DNA of 64,000 bases from Mycobacterium sp. E3198 (GTDB taxonomy: Bacteria > Actinomycetota > Actinomycetes > Mycobacteriales > Mycobacteriaceae). The position numbers and the translations under genes were made by a program. The stretch spans positions 1 through 64,000 of the forward strand of contig NZ_LZIS01000012.1 in NCBI RefSeq assembly GCF_001667015.1, written 5' to 3'. Shown piece after piece: positions 47,649-56,256 of the stretch (position 1 is its first letter; each line of letters opens with the position of its first letter). The notes under the pieces are model-generated. The model was not told the DNA's origin. It saw only the letters and a list, made by a program, of their open reading frames with translations, and did not search any database.

Positions 47649-48131
47649 ATGGAAGCCACCACCGAACGGGTGCGGCTCGAAGCTCTGATCGCAGCCGATG
47701 CGCGTGCCCTCACCGCCGAGTCCGACCAGTTGGGTCGCGTTTTCGCCGCGGTGCATCGGTTGGGCCCGAGCGACTTTCGCGCCCTGCTGCATATCCTGGT
47801 GGCTGAGACGGCGGGCGCTCCGCTGACGTCGGGGGAGTTGCGCCAGAGGATGGGCCTGTCAGCGGCAGCGATCACCTACCTCGTCGAGCGGATGATCAAC
47901 TCCGGCCATATCCGGCGCGACACCCACGCCGAGGACCGGCGAAAGGTCATCCTGCGTTACTCGGATCCCGGGCTGGACACCGCGCGCTCGTTCTTCACCC
48001 CGCTGGGAACGCACACCCGCGCCGCGCTCGACGACTTGTCCGACGCCGATTTGGCCGCGGCGCACCGGGTCTTCACTGCGCTTATCGCCGCAATGCGCCA
48101 CTTCCAGGGCGAATTGGGCTCGCCCCACTGA
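47649..48131 (+). CDS. MarR family regulator, copy 1
   Basis: A 160-residue regulator. The winged helix near residues 50-105 includes LTSGELRQRMGLSAAAITYL and the wing GHIRRDTHAEDRRKVIL. It is a clear paralogue of the protein at 53879, both in the DNA-reading helix and in the C-terminal LAAAHRVFTALIAAM. ATG 47649 lies only about ten bases after the -10 box, so the transcript is nearly leaderless. Its last 50 bp overlap the 3' end of the second mmpL gene. It probably controls the divergent mmpL-tspO-phr transcript. Confidence 0.92.
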   Translation: MEATTERVRLEALIAADARALTAESDQLGRVFAAVHRLGPSDFRALLHILVAETAGAPLTSGELRQRMGLSAAAITYLVERMINSGHIRRDTHAEDRRKVILRYSDPGLDTARSFFTPLGTHTRAALDDLSDADLAAAHRVFTALIAAMRHFQGELGSPH

Positions 48132-50316
48132 AAATTCGTTGGTGCCATCTCGCCAACGGATCGGGCGCCCACCAGTTCAGGCCGCCGAGCACGTGCATGA
48201 AGGCCGGCACCAGCAGCATGCGCACCACGGTCGCGTCCACCAACACGGCGACGGTCAGGCCCAACCCGAACATGCGCATGAACGACACCCCGGCGGAAAT
48301 CAGGGCCGCGAACGAGATCGACATCAGCAGCGCCGCGGCCGTGATCACCCTGCCCGTGCGGGCGAGGCCCAGCGCGATGCTTTCGTCGTTGGCTGCGCCG
48401 GTTCGTGGCGAATCCAGCCAGTATTCGCGGATCCGGGCGAGCAGGAAAACCTCGTAGTCCATCGACAATCCGAAAGCGATGCAAAACATCAGAACCGGGA
48501 CGTTGGCCGCCAGCGTGCCGGTTGACGTGGTTCCCGCCGCGCCGAGGTGGCCGTCTTGGAAGATCCACACCAGAGCGCCGAACACGGCGGTAAGCGACAC
48601 GACATTGAGCAGTACCGCCTTGATCGGAAGCACCACGCTGCCGGTGAGGAGGAAAAGCAGCACCAAGGTCACTGCCGCGATGAAACCGAACACGAACGGC
48701 AACCGCGACGTAATGCCGTTCACGCAATCACGATTCGTTTGCGCCATCCCGGTGAACAGCGCCGGTCGGTGCCCCGGCGGCGCGACCGCATGCAGGCGGG
48801 CCAATTGGGCCTCGGACGCCTGGCTGTACAGGGGGGCGGTGGTCTCAATGGTCAGGTAGGCGCTGCCGGCCGCCATAGCGCCCGGAGCCGACGACGGCCC
48901 GCTGAGGTGACCCGCGACGAAGGCGCCGGTGGGCGCGGACACCGCCGCCACGTCGGCGACCAGCGACAGCCGCCTGGCGTAGTCATCCAGGTCCGCGGTG
49001 GTGAGGCCGGTCGCGCCGGGCAGGACGACCTTGGCCTCGGAGGCCGTGCGGAATTCGCTGCGGATCCGGTCGCTCACGGCCCGCGCGGACGCCGACGTCG
49101 GCAGCACCCGGTCGTCGGGATAGCCCCATCTGACACCGAGGAACGGCGCGCCCAGCGCAAGCAGGAAAGCGCTGAGCGCCAAGCCAACCGGGACCGCGTG
49201 CCGCATCACCAGCTTCGCCGTCCGGTACCAGAAATTACGTTCCAACGGTCGCTGCGGCGGCGCGGGGCGGCCCCGCAGCCGACGGCCCAGTTTCCGGATG
49301 TCGAGGGCATCGAGCCGGTCTCCGCTCAGCGCGAGCGCGGCCGGCGCCACCACCACCGCCGCCAGGGCGGCGAACGCCACCACCGCCGTCCCGGCGTAGG
49401 CGAAGGACTTGAGGAAGTACATCGGAAACAGTGCCGTCGCGGCCAGCGCGAGGGCCACCGTGACCGCCGAAAACAGCACGGTGCGGCCCGCGGTCGTCAC
49501 GGTTGTCAGCAGCGCCTCGTCGCGGCCGGACCCCGCGGACACTTCGTCGCGGTACCGGCTGATGATCAGCAACGTGTAGTCGACGGCCAGGGCGAATCCC
49601 AACGCCACGGTCACGTTGAGGGCGAAGATCGACACGTTGGTGAACAGCGCGACCCCGCGCAACACCGCGAGCGAGCCCAGGATCGCGACGCCACCGACCG
49701 CCACGGGCAGGGCGGCCGCCAGCAGCCCGCCGAACACCCACACCAGCGCGAGGAAGCTCAGCGGTATCGCGATGATTTCCATTCGCAGCAGGTCTGTTTC
49801 GGTCTGCCGGTTCACTTGTTCGTAGACCAGCGCCGAGCCGCCGGCTTCCACCGTGACGCCCTGGTGGTCGTGCGCGAACCGCTCCGCCAGTGCCCGGGCG
49901 TGCCCGGGCGCGCTGCGTTCGTCGCCTTTGAGTGCGGCGAGAATCATCGCGGTCTTGCCGTCGGAGCTGAACAATCCGGGAGTGGGTTGCGCGCCCCAGG
50001 GTGACGTCACCTTCGAGACAAACGGTGATTCGGAAAGCTGTTGGGCGATGTCGGTGCCGACGGCTTGCGCGCGTGCGTCGTCGGCGTCGGTTGCCGAACT
50101 GACCAGCAGCACCAGATCCATGTCGCCCTGGTTGAACTTGTCGGCGAGCGTCGCGGCGGCGCGGGCCGACTCGGAGGCCGGGTCGAGGAATCCGCCGGGC
50201 GACAGCTTGCTCGCGGCGGGTATGCCGAACACGGCGGCAACAATCACGAACAGGATCGTGATTCCGACGATCCATCGCGGCGTGGTGACGGCCAGCCGGG
50301 CCATTCGCGCTAACAT
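48082..50316 (-). CDS. MmpL-type RND transporter, copy 2
   Basis: A 744-residue MMPL protein with about twelve helices. The conserved helix segments are ALAVDYTLLIISRYRDE near 255 and FGLSMDYEVFLLARIREYW near 605. ATG 50316 is preferred over GTG 50388 because the promoter (-10 at 50393-50398) would start the transcript near 50386, and AGAGGG lies upstream. It is divergent from the SOUL-tspO-idi operon. Carotenoid or precursor trafficking is an inference from context. Confidence 0.9.
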   Translation of the reverse strand: MLARMARLAVTTPRWIVGITILFVIVAAVFGIPAASKLSPGGFLDPASESARAAATLADKFNQGDMDLVLLVSSATDADDARAQAVGTDIAQQLSESPFVSKVTSPWGAQPTPGLFSSDGKTAMILAALKGDERSAPGHARALAERFAHDHQGVTVEAGGSALVYEQVNRQTETDLLRMEIIAIPLSFLALVWVFGGLLAAALPVAVGGVAILGSLAVLRGVALFTNVSIFALNVTVALGFALAVDYTLLIISRYRDEVSAGSGRDEALLTTVTTAGRTVLFSAVTVALALAATALFPMYFLKSFAYAGTAVVAFAALAAVVVAPAALALSGDRLDALDIRKLGRRLRGRPAPPQRPLERNFWYRTAKLVMRHAVPVGLALSAFLLALGAPFLGVRWGYPDDRVLPTSASARAVSDRIRSEFRTASEAKVVLPGATGLTTADLDDYARRLSLVADVAAVSAPTGAFVAGHLSGPSSAPGAMAAGSAYLTIETTAPLYSQASEAQLARLHAVAPPGHRPALFTGMAQTNRDCVNGITSRLPFVFGFIAAVTLVLLFLLTGSVVLPIKAVLLNVVSLTAVFGALVWIFQDGHLGAAGTTSTGTLAANVPVLMFCIAFGLSMDYEVFLLARIREYWLDSPRTGAANDESIALGLARTGRVITAAALLMSISFAALISAGVSFMRMFGLGLTVAVLVDATVVRMLLVPAFMHVLGGLNWWAPDPLARWHQRIFSGASPIRPGSGALRR

Positions 50317-50392
50317 GCACCGCCCTCTGCAGTGATCCGCGGCAGCGATGGCGACGCCCAGCAGCGCTTTGGGCGGTCCGCGCGCCACCTCG

Positions 50393-50454
50393 AGAGTAGG
50401 TTAAGTTTCTTAACCATTCAAGTAATTAACTAAATCTCAAAATTCCGCTAGGCT
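50393..50454. promoter_or_regulatory. MarR-type operator and divergent promoters, copy B
   Basis: On the minus strand, TTGAAT (50416-50421) and TACTCT (50393-50398) form a promoter whose 17-bp spacer is exactly the palindrome GGTTAAGTTTCTTAACC (50399-50415). On the plus strand, TTAACT (50426-50431) and TAGGCT (50449-50454) form a second promoter with a 17-bp spacer, beside ATTCAAGTAATTAACT. A repressor here would block both directions. Confidence 0.7.
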
Positions 50455-50511
50455 GACGGTTGTCCGGTGGCAGGCGGGGTACCACCCAACGACGAAGAAA
50501 CGAGGTGGCAA

Positions 50512-51102
50512 GTGTTCGGATCGATCGGAGCCGTGCTGGGCCAGGCCATCGATGCGGCGGGCACGGTGGTGGGTTATCGGCACGGCACCAAGGAGCCGGG
50601 CTACAGCGCCGAGAAGCTGAGCCGCGACGTCGAGATCCGCCGCTACGGCGCCCGGGTCGCCGCGGAGACGACCGTCACCGCGGGCGAAGAGGCTGCGCGC
50701 AATACCGGCTTTCGCCGCCTCGCCCGCTACATCTTCGGCGGCAACCGCGTGCACGAGAAGATCGCGATGACGGCGCCGGTGGCGCAAGAGGCGGCGGCCG
50801 ACCGCCAGTGGGTGATCCGGTTCTTCATGCCGGCCGACAAGACGCTGCAGTCCTTACCCGAGCCCGACGACGGCGACGTCAGGCTGGTGGACGTGCCGCC
50901 GGAGACGATTGCGGTGCACCGCTTCACGGGCAGCCGCAGCCGCCGCGCCATCGCCGCGCACACCGCCGAATTGATGACCGCGTTGCGCGAGACCGGTTTC
51001 GAGCCCGTCGATACGCCGGAGGCCTGGTTCTACGATCCGCCCTGGACGGTTCCGGCGCTGCGCCGCAACGAGATTGCGGTGCCGGTAGCGCCGGTTTCAT
51101 AA
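50512..51102 (+). CDS. SOUL family heme-binding protein
   Basis: A 196-residue cytoplasmic protein of the SOUL/HBP family. The characteristic EIRRYGARVAAETTV is near residue 43, RLARYIFGGNRVHEKIAMTA near 72-91 and AWFYDPPWTVPALRRNE near the end. Family members bind heme and porphyrins. GTG 50512 is chosen because CGAGGTGG lies just upstream. Next gene tspO starts 2 bp after its stop, giving a porphyrin-binding pair. Confidence 0.93.
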   Translation: MFGSIGAVLGQAIDAAGTVVGYRHGTKEPGYSAEKLSRDVEIRRYGARVAAETTVTAGEEAARNTGFRRLARYIFGGNRVHEKIAMTAPVAQEAAADRQWVIRFFMPADKTLQSLPEPDDGDVRLVDVPPETIAVHRFTGSRSRRAIAAHTAELMTALRETGFEPVDTPEAWFYDPPWTVPALRRNEIAVPVAPVS

Positions 51103-51104
51103 CC

Positions 51105-51608
51105 ATGGGCACAACCACACTCGTCGCCAGCGCCGCGGCGGTGGTCGCGACGGCAACGGCGGGTGGTCTTGCTACCCGGCCGGCCGGTCAGTCGGTGTGG
51201 TACCGGCAACTGCGCAAACCCGCCTATCAGCCGCCGCGGTCGGCGTTTCCCGTCGTCTGGCCGGTGTTGTACGCCGACATCGCGGCGGTATCCGGCGCCA
51301 CCTTCGACCGGTTGCACCAGGCAGGCAACGCGCCGGCGGCCCGCTCCTACCTGCGCGCCCTGGCGGTCAATCTGCTGCTGAATGCCGGCTGGTCGTGGGT
51401 GTTCTTCAATCGGCGCGATTTGGCGGCAGCGGTCGCGGTGAACGCCGCGCTGACCGCGAGCAGCGCCGACTTGGCCCGGCGCGCCATCGCGGTCGGCGGT
51501 AGGCGGGCCGCGTGGCTGGGCCTGTATCCCGCCTGGTGCGCGTTCGCTTTCGTGCTGTCGACCCACATCTGGTTGCTGAATCGCCGCGTTAGGATTGACG
51601 TGCCATGA
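51105..51608 (+). CDS. TspO/MBR family protein, copy 2
   Basis: A 167-residue, five-helix membrane protein. [20 protein letters not shown] near residue 31 and [14 protein letters not shown] near 94 match copy 1 at 45037, so the two are paralogues. A porphyrin-binding role is expected from the family. It is coupled to the idi gene by an ATGA overlap. Confidence 0.93.
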   Translation: MGTTTLVASAAAVVATATAGGLATRPAGQSVWYRQLRKPAYQPPRSAFPVVWPVLYADIAAVSGATFDRLHQAGNAPAARSYLRALAVNLLLNAGWSWVFFNRRDLAAAVAVNAALTASSADLARRAIAVGGRRAAWLGLYPAWCAFAFVLSTHIWLLNRRVRIDVP

Positions 51609-52651
51609 CGGCCGACCGTGGCGAAATGACCACCCGCAAGCGCCGCCACATCGACGTGTGTCTCGACGGCGATGTGGGCTATCAGGGTGTGACGACGGGC
51701 TTGGAGCGTTACACGCTGCCCTACGACGCCCTGACCCAGACCAACCTGGACGACATCGACCTTGGCACCGAATTTCTCGGCGCGCGGTTGCAAGCGCCCG
51801 TTCTGATCGGCGCGATGACCGGCGGAGCGGAGTTGTCCGGGACCATCAACCGGAATCTGGCCGCCGCCGCGCAACGCCTCGGCATCGGAATGATGTTGGG
51901 GTCACAGCGGGTGATGCTCGACAGCGTCCTGGGCGAGCAGGCCGCGCCCAGCTTCACCGTGCGCGACGTGGCGCCCGACGTGCTGTTGTTCGGCAACATC
52001 GGCCTGTCCCAGTTGACCAAGGATGCGGTGCCGGACATCGTCGCGGCGCTCGACCGGGTGGGCGCGAACGCGCTTGCGGTGCACACGAATCCGCTCCAGG
52101 AGGCCGTCCAGCACCATGGCGACACCGACTTCGCCGGGTCGCTGGACCGGCTGCATGACCTGGCCGGCACGCTGGGCTACCCGGTGCTGCTGAAGGAGGT
52201 CGGGCACGGGATCGGCGCCGCCGCGATCGGCGAATTGCTGCGGCTGTCGGGGGAGCCGCCGGTGGCGGCCATCGACGTGGCCGGAGCCGGCGGAACCTCG
52301 TGGTCGCGTGTCGAGCAGTTGGTCCGCTACGGCGAACTGCGCTACCCGGACCTGGCGGACTGGGGCATCCCGACCGCGCAGGCGATCGGGGAGGTGCGCG
52401 CGGCGCTGCCGGACATCCCGCTGGTCGCCTCGGGGGGGATCCGCACCGGCATGGACGCGGCCAAGGCGCTGGCCCTGGGCGCCGACGTGGTGGCCGTGGC
52501 GCGGCCGCTGTTAGCGGCGGCGATCGAGTCGGCTGAGGCCGCGACGGCCTGGCTGCAGCGATTCGTCGACGAGCTCCGCATCTGCCTGCACGGGTGTGGG
52601 GTGGCCGACCTGCCGGCCCTGCGGGACCTTGGCGTGACGCCCATCTCGTAA
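51605..52651 (+). CDS. fni: Type 2 isopentenyl-diphosphate isomerase
   Basis: A 348-residue FMN- and NADPH-dependent isomerase interconverting IPP and DMAPP. Recognised by [10 protein letters not shown] near residue 12, [12 protein letters not shown] near 61, the FMN-binding region [10 protein letters not shown] near 199 and the phosphate-binding [20 protein letters not shown] near 280. It supplies the allylic starter for carotenoid synthesis. ATG 51605 overlaps the tspO stop. Type 2 enzymes accompany crt genes in many actinobacteria. Confidence 0.94.
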   Translation: MTADRGEMTTRKRRHIDVCLDGDVGYQGVTTGLERYTLPYDALTQTNLDDIDLGTEFLGARLQAPVLIGAMTGGAELSGTINRNLAAAAQRLGIGMMLGSQRVMLDSVLGEQAAPSFTVRDVAPDVLLFGNIGLSQLTKDAVPDIVAALDRVGANALAVHTNPLQEAVQHHGDTDFAGSLDRLHDLAGTLGYPVLLKEVGHGIGAAAIGELLRLSGEPPVAAIDVAGAGGTSWSRVEQLVRYGELRYPDLADWGIPTAQAIGEVRAALPDIPLVASGGIRTGMDAAKALALGADVVAVARPLLAAAIESAEAATAWLQRFVDELRICLHGCGVADLPALRDLGVTPIS

Positions 52652-52666
52652 GAGCGGCGACGGCGC

Positions 52667-53914
52667 ATGGCTGTGATCCTGGCCTACGGGTCGCCCGCGC
52701 TGGGGCACCTGTATCCCCTGGCCGCGTTGCTGCGGGAACTCGGTGAGCGCGGCCACCGGGTGCACCTTTGCACCCTGGCCGGCGGGGTGCCCGCCGTGCG
52801 CGCGGCCGGCGTCCTCGCCGAGGCGGTCGACCCGCGGATCGAGGCCATCGCCGGCCGGGATTGGCTTGCGCCCAACGCGTTGGGGGTCCTCAAGGAGACG
52901 ATCGACGTGTTGTGCCGGCGCGCGGTGTTCGAGGTGGACGACCTGCGAGGCGCGCTGGCACGCGTCCGGCCCGACGCGGTCATCGTCGACGCGAACTGCT
53001 GGGGGGCGATCTCGGCGGCCGAGGCCAGCGATGTTCCCTGGCTGGTCTTTTCGCCGTTCACGCCCTACCTGAGGTCTCGCGCGGCGCCGCCGTTCGGCCC
53101 CGGCCTGCGGCCGCTGCCCGGCCCGATCGGAACGGTCCGCGACGCGTCGATGCGGCCCTTCGTGAGCTGGCTCTTCGATCGCCGGATCGTGCCACGGGTC
53201 AACGACCTGCGCGCGCGACTGGATGTGCCGCCGGTCAGGTCGGTGGACGGGCTCATGCGCCGCGCGCCGCTCTTGTTGGCCGTCGGCGGGGAGCCCTTCG
53301 AGTACCCGCATCCGGATTGGCGCGACGTGCATTTCATCGGGGCGTGTGAGTTCGAGGCGGGCCCCGCCGTCGTCCCGGATCGGATCGCCGCCGTCGACCG
53401 GCCCATCGTGTTGGTCAGCACGTCCTCCCTCGCGCAGGCCGACGCCCGGCTCGGCCGAATCGCCTTGCAGGCGTTGGCCGATGAACCCGTCCATGTTGTC
53501 GCGACGTTTCCGGCGGGCGTGCCCCCCGGGCTGCCGCGGAACCCCAACGCGACGGTGTGCCGGTTCCTGAACCATGGTGCGGTGCTCGACCGTGCGATCT
53601 GCGCCGTCACCCACGGCGGGATGGGCACCACGGTCAAGGCGTTGGCCCGCGGTGTCCCGGTCTGTGCGGTGCCCTTTGCCCGCGATCAGGCCGAAGTCGC
53701 GCGGCGCGTGCAGGTGGCCCGCTGCGGCACCCGGCTGCCGGCCAAGCGGCTCACCGCGGCGCGCCTGCGCGCCGCCGTGCGCGAGGCGATGACCATGGCC
53801 GAGGGGGCCCGCCGGGTGGCCGCCGGTTTCGCGGCGACCGGCGGCGTGGGCCGCGGCGCCGACCTGATCGAGGAGCGCCTAGCGGGGAGATTCAAGCTCA
53901 TCCTCGAACGCTGA
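52667..53914 (+). CDS. Glycosyltransferase, GT1/UGT type (CrtX-like)
   Basis: A 415-residue GT-B transferase. The N-terminal acceptor domain begins ILAYGSPALGHLYPLAALLR. The C-terminal UDP-sugar site contains CRFLNHGAVLDRAICAVTHG followed by GMGTTVKALARGVPVCAVPF. The nearest known roles are zeaxanthin glucosyltransferase CrtX and macrolide transferases. In this operon, carotenoid glycosylation is plausible but would need a hydroxylated carotenoid. It lies 15 bp after the idi gene and converges with the second marR gene, overlapping by 36 bp. Confidence 0.88.
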   Translation: MAVILAYGSPALGHLYPLAALLRELGERGHRVHLCTLAGGVPAVRAAGVLAEAVDPRIEAIAGRDWLAPNALGVLKETIDVLCRRAVFEVDDLRGALARVRPDAVIVDANCWGAISAAEASDVPWLVFSPFTPYLRSRAAPPFGPGLRPLPGPIGTVRDASMRPFVSWLFDRRIVPRVNDLRARLDVPPVRSVDGLMRRAPLLLAVGGEPFEYPHPDWRDVHFIGACEFEAGPAVVPDRIAAVDRPIVLVSTSSLAQADARLGRIALQALADEPVHVVATFPAGVPPGLPRNPNATVCRFLNHGAVLDRAICAVTHGGMGTTVKALARGVPVCAVPFARDQAEVARRVQVARCGTRLPAKRLTAARLRAAVREAMTMAEGARRVAAGFAATGGVGRGADLIEERLAGRFKLILER

Positions 53915-54379
53915 CATCGCCGCGATCATCGCCGAGAAAACGCGATGAGCGGCGAGCAGGTCCTTGTCGCTCAGCTCCGCCATGGCCTTGCTGAGATGAA
54001 TGCCGAGCGGCCTGAAGAAAGCGTGCGCCAACGTCATCCCGCTCTCCTCGTAGCGCAGCAACCACTTGCGCCGGTCGCCGGGATCGGGTTCGCGCCGAAT
54101 GTGGCCGGCGTCGATCATCCGATCGACGAGATAGGTGATCGCCGCGGGCGACACGTCCATGCGTTGCCGCAGTTGGGCCAGGGTCAACGGCTTTCCCGCC
54201 GTTTCGCTGACCATGATGTGCAGGAGGGCGTGGAAATCGCTGCTGCCGACCTCGTTCGTGCGCGCGAAGTGACGGCCGATACGGTCCGATTGCGCGGTGA
54301 TCGCCCGCATGTCGGCCGACAGCTGCCTCTCCAGCTCGTCCCGGCCGGGCGGTGGATCCGGTGCGCGGCGCTTGCTCAT
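53879..54379 (-). CDS. MarR family regulator, copy 2
   Basis: A 166-residue regulator, clearly a paralogue of copy 1 at 47649. Winged-helix residues near 55-115 include LTLAQLRQRMDVSPAAITYL and GHIRREPDPGDRRKWLLRY. ATG 54379 is used; GTG 54388 is possible. Its 3' end overlaps the glycosyltransferase gene. It sits between the idi operon and the crt operon and may control either. No palindrome is visible in front of the gene itself. Confidence 0.92.
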   Translation of the reverse strand: MSKRRAPDPPPGRDELERQLSADMRAITAQSDRIGRHFARTNEVGSSDFHALLHIMVSETAGKPLTLAQLRQRMDVSPAAITYLVDRMIDAGHIRREPDPGDRRKWLLRYEESGMTLAHAFFRPLGIHLSKAMAELSDKDLLAAHRVFSAMIAAMSAFEDELESPR

Positions 54380-54549
54380 CAGACCCACCAGCGTATCCGT
54401 GCGCCGCGCCGGGGCCTAGCGTGACCTGCCGGAGCGGTAACTCATCGGTGCCAGATCCGATTCGGGTCGCGCCCCGGGCCTCGTGATTGCGCTGTCTCGG
54501 GCCACTTCTCGAGTTCAGAGGCACTCATGTTCACGGTCGTGCCAGGTGG

Positions 54550-54771
54550 CTATCGGTCGTGGTGGCGCCGCAGCGCGCTCGGCTTGTGGACGGCGTCGGC
54601 GCCGGTCTTGTCGCTGCGGACCTGATATTGCGGATCTTCTTTCGACGCCCGGACGGTACGGCCGGCCGCCTGGGTGTCCGAGGTGATCTCGCGTTGTACG
54701 GTTCCTGTGACGGTGGTGCCGTGGCTTCGCCATTCGACCTTGTCGCCCTTGCGGAACTTCCTGTCGGTCAA
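54550..54771 (-). CDS. Small Tudor-like DUF2945 protein
   Basis: A 73-residue protein. RKFRKGDKVEWRSHGTTVTG at the start, and KEDPQYQVRSDKTGADAVHK later, match the DUF2945 'hypervirulence-associated, Tudor-like' family. The start is TTG 54771; the long upstream reading is not gene-like. Function is unknown. It may be the last gene of the crt direction, 73 bp after the DUF2784 gene. Confidence 0.7.
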   Translation of the reverse strand: MTDRKFRKGDKVEWRSHGTTVTGTVQREITSDTQAAGRTVRASKEDPQYQVRSDKTGADAVHKPSALRRHHDR

Positions 54772-54844
54772 GTCTCTTCGCTTTCCTCGTCGCGGGTGTT
54801 CGTTGCCGGGTACCCCGCGCGGGGCCGGGTGACCCGTTGAGCCG

Positions 54845-55216
54845 CTACTTTGCCCGCCGGCTGGCCAGCGCGACCCAGGAGACGGCGGCCGCGAGGAAGG
54901 CGAGCGCCTGCGCGGCGCCGGTTCGGCCCGGCGGATAGAGAACACCTTCGACGTACCGGTCGACGAACCCCGTGGATGGCAGCGGCCGCATGCCGGCTCG
55001 CGTGCGAGCCCAGTCTTCCAGCGAAGTCAGCGGGCACGGCACCGGCAGCGTCACGACCACCACGCCCCAGCACACGCTCGCCAGGTGCAGCCAGACGGTG
55101 CGCGGCCAGCGCAGCGCCAGGAAGCCGCCACTGGGCAGGTAGAGGAGGTAGGCGAAGTGCGCACCCACGCTGGCGATCGCGAGGCTTCTAAAGAAGGCGA
55201 ATCGCGCCTTTTTCAT
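54845..55216 (-). CDS. DUF2784 membrane protein
   Basis: A 123-residue protein with about three or four hydrophobic helices (10-30, 40-60, 100-118). Residues PLTSLEDWARTRAGM and GFVDRYVEGVLYP match the DUF2784 family. Function is unknown. It lies 47 bp downstream of the Rieske gene in the same direction, so it may belong to the crt transcript. Confidence 0.8.
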   Translation of the reverse strand: MKKARFAFFRSLAIASVGAHFAYLLYLPSGGFLALRWPRTVWLHLASVCWGVVVVTLPVPCPLTSLEDWARTRAGMRPLPSTGFVDRYVEGVLYPPGRTGAAQALAFLAAAVSWVALASRRAK

Positions 55217-55263
55217 CGCTGGTTCGTACTTCCGGTGGTGGCACGTGCTGCGGCACGTCCATG

Positions 55264-56256
55264 TTAGCCACCCGCGCGTCTTCGGTAGCGGCGCTCCGCG
55301 TAGGCCAGGTCGTCACGCCACAACCGGGTGGCGGCATAGCGCATCAGCGGGGTGATCAGCGGGCCCGCGCGGCGGGCGGCGGTGAAACCGGGGCGCTGCG
55401 ACGTCGCGACGGTGGCCTCGACGACGGCAACGCTGGGTCGGCCGTCGGACCCCAAACCGATTGGCGTCGCATGGGTTTCGACGACGCTGCCGGTTCCCTC
55501 GCCCTCGATGATGCGCATCACGACGGTGCGCGCCTCGGGGGCGGTGAACTCGGCGATGACGGGCACGCCGAAGCGGCCCATCCGGAAGGTGACCGAGACC
55601 AAAAACCGGTCGTCCTCCTCGGTCGGGGTGGTGAGCACGTCGAGCCGGGTGAACGAGTAAGGGTGGAACCACGCCCCGTGCCAGGGGTCGAGCCGGTTGG
55701 CGACGATGTCGGCCGGTTCGCAGCGGCCGACCAGGCGGGTGACCGCCGTCAGGGTGCCCTTCGAGGGCCTCGGCGCAATGACCGGCTCGTCGAGCGGGGC
55801 TTCGCCGCCCACGGAGTCGAGGCGCACCCACGCCAGCACGCCGTCGTCGTGACTGGGGAAAGGCCGCCAACGCAATTCGCACCTCTCGCCGTCGAGGGCC
55901 AGCCCGTGCCATCGGCAGTACAGGATGCCATCGCGCACCAGCCCCGTCGCGAGGTCGGCGCCCAGGTGCGGGCAGCTTGCGGGACCGACCCGCAGCCGGC
56001 GGTGCCTGTCCCGCCAGGCGACCAGGTCGACGCCCGCGACGCGCGCTCCGTGGGGGTGACCGGCGCGCACGTCACGGCTGGCGGCGAACGCATACCAGTT
56101 CCCGGTCGGCCGCCGCTGGGAGCGTTCCAGCGCGGCGTCGATGATCGCCGGCTGCGCCTCTCGATAGGTCGGGCGCTGCTGTGTCCAAGCGGCGCGCGGG
56201 ATCACACCGACGGGCCAGTCCTTCGACCGCCGGCGCAAGCGGTCGACGAGGCTCAT
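55264..56256 (-). CDS. Rieske iron-sulfur protein of the crt operon
   Basis: A 330-residue protein. The Rieske cluster site is CPHLGADL near residue 94 and CRWHG near 114 (CxH...CxxH). The rest forms a DUF5914-like domain (NRLDPWHGAWFHPYSF). It resembles Rieske oxygenases but I see no clear non-heme iron triad, so a hydroxylase role is uncertain. ATG 56256 overlaps the crtU stop as ATGA, so it is translated with the carotenoid enzymes. It could oxidise a carotenoid or pass electrons to one of them. Confidence 0.87.
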   Translation of the reverse strand: MSLVDRLRRRSKDWPVGVIPRAAWTQQRPTYREAQPAIIDAALERSQRRPTGNWYAFAASRDVRAGHPHGARVAGVDLVAWRDRHRRLRVGPASCPHLGADLATGLVRDGILYCRWHGLALDGERCELRWRPFPSHDDGVLAWVRLDSVGGEAPLDEPVIAPRPSKGTLTAVTRLVGRCEPADIVANRLDPWHGAWFHPYSFTRLDVLTTPTEEDDRFLVSVTFRMGRFGVPVIAEFTAPEARTVVMRIIEGEGTGSVVETHATPIGLGSDGRPSVAVVEATVATSQRPGFTAARRAGPLITPLMRYAATRLWRDDLAYAERRYRRRAGG

